64,000 nucleotides of DNA from Cunninghamia lanceolata (taxonomy: Eukaryota; Streptophyta; Pinopsida; Cupressales; Cupressaceae), in the NCBI GenBank assembly GCA_027924645.1, contig BSBN01001251.1:868001-932000 (forward strand). The letters run 5' to 3'. The notes under the pieces were generated by a model that saw only the letters and a program-made list of their open reading frames with translations, did not search any database and was not told where the DNA came from. The position numbers and the translations under genes were made by a program. Within the stretch, counting starts at the first letter, position 1. Each line of letters opens with the position of its first letter. Positions 56,632 through 64,000 of the stretch are shown piece after piece.

Positions 56632-57706
56632 ATGGACTCATACAACTTTGATGAAGAACTTCAATTTGCTTTAGATGATCTTGACCAGTCCAGAGTAGAA
56701 GTCAAAGAACTGCAAGAAAATCTTAAAGATGCTGATGATTGCATTGAGATATTAAAAGAAAAATTAAGTAAATCTAATGGAAAGAGAAAGGAGCTACTTC
56801 TTCAACTAGGAAAATAGAATGAGGACAATGACATGGATAAGGCCCTAAAAGAGAAAATAAAGGAATGTGAGAAGTCAGCGAAAGAAGTTGTTCTAAAACA
56901 TGAAATGGAATCTGGGGTAATGAGGCTAACCAAGGATATTGAAGAAAGAAAGGAGATTGAAGAAAAATTAAATAAATCTCTGAAAGAAAGAACTAAAGAA
57001 TGCTACAGATTAGACAGAATAATTGGACATCTAGAGTCTGATCTACAAGAAATAAAAGAAAATGAAGAAGAACTTGAGAGGCAAATTGTTATCCTCAAAC
57101 ATGACCTAGAAGTTACAAATGAATACAAGGAGAAGTTCAAGATAAGCTTAGCTAAACTTGAAGTGTTTCTTGAGAGTCAAAAGAAGGCTGATGATAAGCA
57201 TGGTCTTGGATATAAGAAAGGTGAAAGTTCTGGATCCAGACAAAGAAATTTTCAACCAAGAAATGGAAGAAACAGACCTAGAAGACCTCCTGTAAGATAG
57301 CCTAATGCTCAAAAATATCCATCTTTCAATGGAAATTGTTTCAAGTGCAATAAATTTGGTCATAGAGCTACTCAATGCAGAAGTAGAGTGAATCAAAGTA
57401 GTCCATCCTTCTTTGGTCAATGCTTCAAGTGTAAGAGGTATGGTCATAGATCTAATGAATGCAGAAGTGTAATAATGAACAATTCTAACAATAGAGGAAA
57501 TGACAATTCCTTTAATGGCAAATGCTTTGCATGCAATAGATTTGGACATACGGCAAAACAATGTAGATCAAGAGGAAATCATTCAAATGGGCAAACAAAT
57601 GTTGTATGTTTCAACTGTAATCAATCTGGTCATTTTGCAAGATTTTGTAAAAATAGGAACAATGAAAGAAGAGGTCCGGTAAATAGAAAATCAGATGACC
57701 AGAGAT
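56632..57706 (+). pseudogene. NA2 Gag-like protein: coiled coil plus four intact CCHC knuckles
   Basis: The start is the ATG at 56632 (MDSYNFDEELQFALDDLDQS), about 70 bases after the PBS. About 215 residues of heptad-rich, charged coiled coil follow (RVEVKELQENLKDADDCIEI, KRKELLLQL, HEMESGVMRLTKDIEERKE, HLESDLQEIKENEEELE). Next are a Gly/Arg hinge (GESSGSRQRNF, RPRRPPVR) and four complete knuckles: CFKCNKFGHRATQC, CFKCKRYGHRSNEC, CFACNRFGHTAKQC and CFNCNQSGHFARFC. Only two stops occur in the frame (56818 TAG, 57298 TAG). No capsid domain is visible. It is better preserved than the NA1 copy and is the reference for this protein. Confidence 0.8.
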
Positions 57707-58273
57707 AAGACAAAGGCAAGGGAAAAATTGATGTGAGTGAGATCCAGAATGAAATGAGCAAGACATGGGTCAAGAAAAGTGTTATGAACAATAGTAATGG
57801 GTCCACACTAGAATCTGGTGCTGACAATTCCTCCAAGAATTAAACTAGGAGCTCTGGTTTAGGGGGAGAAGCATTAAAAATAAAATTCCCCTAGCTAGTA
57901 AGTGGGTGCTTGAATCTGGCATGCTGAGAGAAAATAATTTGGGTTATTACAAATCATTTGAAAGAATTTCTAGAAGAAAAGAAGTGGATATGACGATTTG
58001 CGGAGCAATTCAAGGTCGACTGTATGCAGAAATAGTGTAATCAGATATGTTAGGGCAGAGCATTTATTACAAAGACACATTAGGTTTGGCGAAGCTTAAA
58101 AAGGTCATTCACTCTTCATTTGAATCGCTTTGCATTCAAAGGGAGCAAGAAGAATAGTGTCTGAGCAGAGAATTCAAGGATTTGAAGTGTGATTGACGAA
58201 TTTGCCTGCCAACCCTAATTTCATGAAAAATGTATTTATCTACGAAGCTTTGAACTTGTAATCTTTTTGCAAA
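57707..58273 (+). other. Spacer between the two frames of NA2
   Basis: The decayed C-terminal tail of the first frame (SEIQNEMSKTWVKKSVMNN, matching NA1) continues to about 57890 after the stop at 57706. The rest shows no gene. Confidence 0.55.
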
Positions 58274-61200
58274 TGGCTACACCTTTGGGTGTTGATATTA
58301 CTGAAAGGCCTTGACCCAAATTTAAGAAGCACCCACACAAATCAGTAGAAGTCGACCTATTAGTTACATTTTCAAGTGTTCCATATGGTGTGTTGCATGT
58401 TGAAGATATTAGGGTTTATATTCATGCGAGCATAGATGAAATTGGGGACTCAAGGTTTGTAGATTTGTTTGAGATCCATCTAAGGGGTGAAAATCACGAT
58501 CTTAAACCCGAGTACAAGGCACTGTAAGATAAACATTTTATTCAGATTATGGGGTTTCCAACATTTGATGAAGATGAATGGGTCCGGTATGTTTTACGCC
58601 AAATGCATGATGAATTTTTGTGGTTGTTGAAACCATTTAAAATTACAAAGGATGCTATCAGGATTAAGACTGGGTTGAATTCAACTGGTTGTTTACCCAT
58701 GCTAAAATCCATGAAGAACCAGACTGTAACTGATGCAACCGATGCTAAATTTGACAAAAGGGTAATGACTATCAATGATATATTGATCTGGATGTCAAGT
58801 TTGCATCAATGGTAATTGGCTACAAAATTTATCATTCCAACAGGGAGAACTCTATCTCAGGAACAACCATATATGCTGCATACAAAATGTTAAAGGAAAA
58901 TGCAGATTATGACTTGTGTGAATTATTACAAAACCAACTAATTGAGAACTTGAACAAAATCAAGAAAGATAAGAAAAACACCTTTAAATATGGTACATTG
59001 GTTATATGTTTATTCTTCTACTTTATGAATGAGGTACTTGGAGTAAAAGTTGTACACTGGACCAATGAAGAGTCAGTTGCTATTCAGATCAGAGATCATC
59101 TATGCAGCATTGGTGACTATAAAGCTCAGAAAACTACAATCTAGGGATACTTCAAGAATTTTTAGAATATGATGAATTCCAGAGAAAGAATCCCTAAATT
59201 GGTTGTTAACAAGTACAAGAATCAAATATGTTTTATGGTTGACACTAATCAATGCTTAGTGGAAGCAATAGAACCCAAAACTGTTTGGATCATGCCCATG
59301 GGGTATGAGGTAGATGAGAAAATCTTGAATATGTATGCTCAACACCTTTTGAGCAAGCTAAAAGACACAACAGTTGAAAGATTTGGGACATATGAGGAGC
59401 TAAGTCTAAAACTACATGTTGAGCTCAGAAAACTTGGAATCAATAGGAAAGTAAGGAAAGAAGTTGAGCTGTTGGCCGAGAATCTAGGGCTCACAAAGGA
59501 AGTTGTAAAACAATTCAGGGAGAGAACTGAAAAGGCAGAGAAGGAGAAGCAGGATAAGAAACAAAGTAGTGCTCCGGTAGAATCCTCCTCCACATCAAGG
59601 ACTATTAGAAGCTCTGCTACTGCCCCTGTTCCCCCAAAACCTGCAAATCCTGAGACACCAGAAGCCACACCATTTGGTGAAAGAGGAAAGAGAAAGAAAA
59701 CAAAGGCCACAAGAACCTACAAGAGCACAAAAGTTGATGAAGAAGAAACAGATTCAAATGCTGAGGTAAAGGAGATGAAAGCCTCTGGAACAAAAGCTGC
59801 CAAGGTAACTAAGGAGAAGCCCTCCAGAAGTAAAAAGGTAAGCAAAAGACTGAGGATGGATACATATGTTGAGAAGCCCACACTTTCTGTGGAAGATGTA
59901 ATAAAATCAGTCATTGTGGATGGAAATTTGAAACCCATGACTGAATTTTATGATGAATACAATGATACAGATAAGAGTGTGTTAGAGGAAGCAACTGTTA
60001 GATATCTGAATATCTATAATAAGGCCCTAATTGAAATAACTTCTGAGATCCCTCAAAGTCTTGCAAACATTTTGGAGTTGAGGAAAGAAAATGCAAAAAG
60101 CAAGGATATAGAGCTTAGAGAACATGTATTGATAAAACTATGCCCTCATATCACTCAAGTTCAAATGAATATGATATTCAAAGAAGTGAAGGATGAATTC
60201 AGGAGCAAGAAGAGAATGAACAAACTGATGCTTGGAGAATTAGATAAAATAGTTAAATAAATACAGGAAATACTTCTAAGTGCATTGAAGAGACACAATC
60301 TTCCATTTGTTGAGGAGGAGACTGATGATGGGATTGATTCATCAATCCTGGATATTGAAGAAATGAAAATTGATGAAAAGCAAACCAAGGTTGATGACTC
60401 CTCTGTTTCGGAAGTGGAGAAAATAAACAAGGAAGATACAAAGATGGTGGATAAAACTGATGATGCAGGAGATACTCTAACTCTTCCTCATTAATCTGGA
60501 AAAGAAGACAATGTTGAGAATACTGCTGCTACACAAGATCCTCTGGAACAGATTGCAAATGGTGAGGACAAAGGAAAGAATCCCCCTATAGATGACACAG
60601 AGAAAAGTGAAGCAGAGAAAGAAGAAGTCAAAAGTAAGGAAGATAAAGCAGAAGAAGATGGTGCAAATGTTGATGCACCCAAACAAAATAGTCCTGATAC
60701 TGAGAAAACTCAAGGAAAGGAAGGTGATCCAGAAATTGTGGCAAGAGACACTAAAGATGCAGTGAAGAGTTTCCTGAGTAAAGAAATGCTAGAGTTTGAT
60801 GAACCAGAATTGTTTCAAGGACCAATCAACCTGGATACTCTCTCTTCGGACCAAATGATGAAGATAACATCTTTCACACAAGCCAAGGCAAGGGAAAAGA
60901 TATTGAAATCTCACATAGAGGACAGTGAGCTGTTAGGCCTTGCATCCAGTATATTGTAGAAGATAATGCCAATGTTCCAGAAGAATCCATCTGATTCTCC
61001 CTCTGGAAATCTAAAGAGCCTTGTAAATTCTATAAGTACACATTGAGTCCTTTGAAAAATCTGCAAAAGTTAAAGTTTAGAACGAATTTAAAAGAAAAAG
61101 ATTTGATGCACTTAAAGGCATGATTGGGGTAGATAGATTGGTGCTAGATAATAGTATAAAGAGTATTCAAAATGCTCTTTCAGAAGGAGGTAGTATATAT

Positions 61201-61626
61201 AAGTTTTGTTTATCTACTCCTAAAGTCATAGAGGATATAGAAGATAAAATAAAGGACTCCAAATAGAAATTGTCAAGTATGTCCCAAGCTTTTGATCCGT
61301 TGACAATATCAGTGGCAAGTAAGGAGTGTCAAGTAATCAGCCTCATGGAAGAAATAAAGAAGTTGACAAGAGAAAAGGAGAACATTGAAGCAAGAATGGG
61401 TGAGCTCCGAGGACTGATCTCCCCTAAGATAGAAGCAATGTTCAATGTTGTGACTGAAGCCCAAACTGCTACACAAACAAGTGATCCCATTGACCTCCGG
61501 AAGGCTAAAGCTCAAGCATTTTTGTTCAATGGCCACATTTCAACTTTGAATAGGATGAAGACGATTTGGGATACAAAGTTGGCCCTACTAAAGAATATCT
61601 TTGGAGATGTACTTAAGTATATGTAA
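58274..61626 (+). pseudogene. NA2 ORF2: long conserved frame of unknown function
   Basis: Starts MATPLGVDITER, matching MATPMVVNVTER of NA1. The original frame of about 1,115 codons is broken by stops near 58313, 58526, 59142, 59163, 60258, 60492 and 60957 and by frame changes near 58540, 58800 and 61100. Segment 59169-60260 is open for 363 codons. Conserved blocks are PYGVLHVEDIRVYIHASI, VWIMPMGYEVDEKIL, EFYDEYNDTDKSVLEEATV, RYLNIYNKALIEI and the C-terminal RMGELRGLISPKIEAM with LKYM at the end. Between the blocks are a Ser/Pro/Lys linker and a long Glu/Asp/Lys stretch. I see no enzyme motif. Confidence 0.7.
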
Positions 61627-61874
61627 ACATAACTTAAGGATTGGTTGTACATATGCAGCATTGTATACAGAATTCTTGGGTGAATTTTGGTTTGCGGATT
61701 CCATCCTTTGCCATTTATGTCAAAGGGGAAGTGAAGAGCAGTGAAAAATGAGGAATCTAGCAAAGGGGGAGCTTTGGAAACAGTGGAGAGCACAAGTGTA
61801 TAGAGTAAGGGGGAGTAGCTCCAACACTTAGTCATTTTTCACTAAGTGTTGCCATCTATGCCAAAGGGGGAGAT
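61627..61874 (+). other. 3' UTR and polypurine tract of NA2
   Basis: Contains 'cctttgccatttatgtcaaa' (about 61705) and 'gttgccatctatgccaaagg' directly before the PPT. This is the same arrangement as in NA1 (37230-37391) and the SIRE-like element at 493-683. Confidence 0.75.
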
Positions 61875-63001
61875 TGTTGGCAAGAGACACTGATATGCAT
61901 GACAAGTGTTGTCATTGATGGAAACTAAGTCTATTCAAGACATCCACATAACTTAATTTGTTCATATTGGAAGTCAGAATAAGAATTTATCTAAGTCCAG
62001 GTAGCCAAAAATAGGGCATGTGACAGGGTCTGGTATCTTGGTCCGAATCTCTCTAGTGGTAAATCATAGTGTGTTGTGGATCTAAGGGATTCATAAGGAT
62101 AGTCAGGACAATCTAAATCTAGAATTTTAGCCTCTGGTGATGAAGGATTCAAAAGTTATTAGCATCTGAGTATCGGGTTCCAGTTTGTCAGTGCAGACAA
62201 AAGAAGAATAGGCTGACTTTGTAATTGATCTTGGTTCTGGATATATGAAAGTTACTGGTTGGGCAATTTGTGATGATGAGCGATAGTGGTCGACGTGTTT
62301 GATGATTTGTGAATACAAGTTTTTGGTCTGCGTTACAAGTTGTGCATGGATTTGGCTGACAGAGCAGAGTCTTCAATAAAAGTTCTAAGTGTTCTTGAAG
62401 CCAACAGGAAAATTATTGAAATTCATGATGTAGATATATATAGCCAATGGATTTGAGTGATTTGTGTGTGGTAGTGATGTGATGATGGAATAAGTGAAAA
62501 TAAAGGTAGAGATAAGTGCGAAGGTGAATATCTAAGCTCAGATTATGACAGAGGAGTGAAACAAGGTAGAATAAAGATGAAGTGTATCAAGTCGGTATTC
62601 TATGCTTAACCGGAACTGAATCTTTGCATTGGTAGATGCTAATTATCAATTCAAACACATTGTAATCTTCTTTCTGTAGGCAGTGAGCCTTCCTTTGAAT
62701 AGTGGGCTCTGGGCAGTGAGCCTGAATGCATGTGCATTCCCCTTTTGTAATACTTTTAACAGAGTATAATCTTTGTGGGTTAACCCCCACTGTGGTTTTC
62801 CCCTTAACCGGGTTTCCACGTTAAAAATCTTGGTGTAAAGTGTGTTATTTGTGTTTCTACTCATGTGTTATTGATTCTTGCTTTTCATGATTATATCATT
62901 AATCTGTTAAGAAGTGGTAAAGAAGAATTAATTGCAGTCATCATTAAATTTTTAAGACAACTGATTCACCCCCCTCTTAGTTGTCAGCCCTAATTCCAAT
63001 A
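61875..63001 (+). repeat. 3' LTR of NA2 (1127 bp)
   Basis: TGTTGGCAAGAGACACTGA to ...CTAATTCCAATA, where CA has become TA. It differs from the 5' LTR at scattered bases and lacks the C1-family solo LTR, so it shows the empty target. Confidence 0.9.
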
Positions 63002-63764
63002 GGAAGAACTTCCTTTCTGCTATACAAAAGAGCTTGAGGCTGATATAACAAATGAAAGTTTGTTGGAAGAGGCTACCTCATTGCTTGAAAGTTACCTTCC
63101 TTCATTCAAGAAGAATAGCCTGATTTGGAGTGTACTTCTTTGGGTAATATTGGGAATTTTAAGCTTGAATCAGCTGTTTCTAAGAGCCTTCCAAGAGATG
63201 ATAGATTTGATGAGTTATTGGTTGTCCTAATAGAAGAGGATGATCCATTGACCATGGAGGAGGAATTGACATGGTAAGCTATCATGCAAGGTGAAGATAA
63301 TGATATCATTTCTAGTCATTCAAATTGTTTTCTCACTTGTCCAAACTTAGCCATGTAATAGGACAACCATGAACAAAAGGAGGAAAGGTTTAAAGAATGC
63401 AGCCATGACAACATTATATTAGCCTTCTTGGGTTCTTTGAAGGAAGAAGAAGAGAATCATGAAGTTCCAAATCAAATTCTTGTCACACAAGAACATTATG
63501 AAAGTAAGATGAAGGATACCATCACACCAAATGAAGAAAAATAAGTAATCAGCTCAAAGATTTCAAGGGGATGTCTTATCAGGCATCTAACTAGGATGGA
63601 AACCAGCAATGCATCATAGGTCATTCTTGCAACCAAGCATGAGGATTTTATTGAAAGAGAACATACTCATCTATCCTATCCACTCCAAAATAGCAATATG
63701 AATGGTCAACACAAGTGGGTAAGAGAGAATTATCTCTTTTCAAGAGGCATTGTAACAACTGGTT
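63002..63764 (+). pseudogene. Acidic coding frame of unknown function (3' part), after NA2
   Basis: Removing NA2 and one TSD copy joins WLE at 54395 directly in frame to ELPFCYTKELEADITNES and LLEEATSLLESYLPSFKK. A one-base change near 63110 then moves the frame to PDLECTSLGNIGNFKLES, ELLVVLIEEDDPLTMEEEL and LGSLKEEEENHEVPNQILV, with further TAA and TAG stops to about 63764. The acidic character matches the 5' part. The in-frame restoration supports one original coding region. Confidence 0.5.
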
Positions 63765-64000
63765 AAACATCTATTCTTTCTCCATCTCATTTTGGCTGCC
63801 GAAAAGTATGAAGAACACTTCAAGTTACTTAGGAAAGGTAGCTATTTTGAAAAACTAGTCAATGGTTTTGTTTGAGTAATCTTTTTTATTGTTTAGTTTT
63901 AGGTAAGCAGGTTAGTTGTTGTAGTTTGTTTTCCTCCGAGTGTTGATGCACAAGTAGTTAGTTGTCTTTAGGTAGTTTTGTGTTTGTCGTAGTTTTTGTC
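63765..64000. other. Noncoding end of window
   Basis: AT-rich and T-rich sequence after the last readable part of the acidic frame. It could be the 3' untranslated part of that element. No PPT or LTR start is reached before the window ends. Confidence 0.4.

Larger units (their letters stand above)
54396..63001 (+). mobile_element. NA2: pol-less SIRE-family LTR element with its own ORFs
   Basis: LTRs are 54396-56563 (interrupted) and 61875-63001, the PBS starts at 56564 (ATTGGTATTAGAG), and the PPT AAAGGGGGAGAT lies just before 61875. The flanks GGAGG (54391-54395) and GGAAG (63002-63006) are a TSD with one change. The interior matches NA1 in order: coiled-coil/zinc-knuckle frame (56632-57706), spacer, ORF2 (58274-61626), 3' UTR. 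No pol motif is present. It is inserted in the frame that starts at 53417. Confidence 0.87.

Overview
The window is plant nuclear DNA made almost entirely of nested LTR retrotransposons. Every recognisable coding region belongs to a retroelement: Ty1/copia gag, protease, integrase, RT and RNase H; Ty3/gypsy gag, protease, RT, RNase H and integrase; or pol-less elements with retroviral-type zinc knuckles. Most frames are broken. I found no intact host gene, tRNA, rRNA or CRISPR array. The very long LTRs (3.5-4.9 kb), deep nesting and low gene content suggest a seed plant with a very large genome. A gymnosperm (conifer) is my best guess, but that is inference: no species-specific marker is visible.

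Layout. (1) Positions 1-13766 are the 3' end of a SIRE-like copia element: RNase H tail, polypurine tract (PPT) and 3' LTR. Its LTR is split by a minus-strand gypsy element G (2040-13590, target-site duplication (TSD) AATCT). (2) Positions 13767-27920 are a pol-less element AB with LTRs of about 3.5 kb. LTR A is cut by the SIRE-like element and by copia element C1 (15245-21564, TSD CTTAT). LTR B is uncut and preserves the empty site of both insertions. (3) Positions 27921-31071 are the integrase tail, PPT and LTR start of an older gypsy element X, which carries a solo LTR (28896-30667, TSD ATTTT). (4) Positions 31072-38505 are a pol-less SIRE-family element, NA1 (TSD GTTTG). (5) Positions 38932-45133 are a minus-strand copia element C2, with two 1147-bp LTRs and TSD ATGAG. 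(6) Positions 45139-52914 are unassigned AT-rich DNA plus a decayed minus-strand gypsy gag. (7) Positions 52915-53300 are an LTR fragment related to the solo LTR in (3). (8) From 53417 an acidic, retroelement-like coding frame of unknown function is interrupted by a second pol-less element, NA2 (54396-63001, TSD GGAGG/GGAAG). It resumes at about 63002. The 5' LTR of NA2 itself carries a solo LTR of the C1 family (55498-56532).

The most unusual content is the NA1/NA2 pair. Both have SIRE-type LTRs, primer-binding sites (PBS) and PPTs. Instead of gag-pol they carry a coiled-coil plus four-CCHC-knuckle protein, followed by a long frame (about 1,070-1,115 codons, 'ORF2') that I cannot assign to any family. 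It has no RT, integrase, protease or RNase H motif. The two copies are clearly homologous yet divergent across the whole frame. This suggests a non-autonomous family that kept its own coding capacity and was mobilised in trans by SIRE-like elements.

Decay pattern. Many in-frame stops can be explained by C-to-T change in CAG, CGA or CAA (or TGG to TAG), as expected for cytosine-methylated, silenced transposons. In the frame at 53417-54395 all six stops are TAG.
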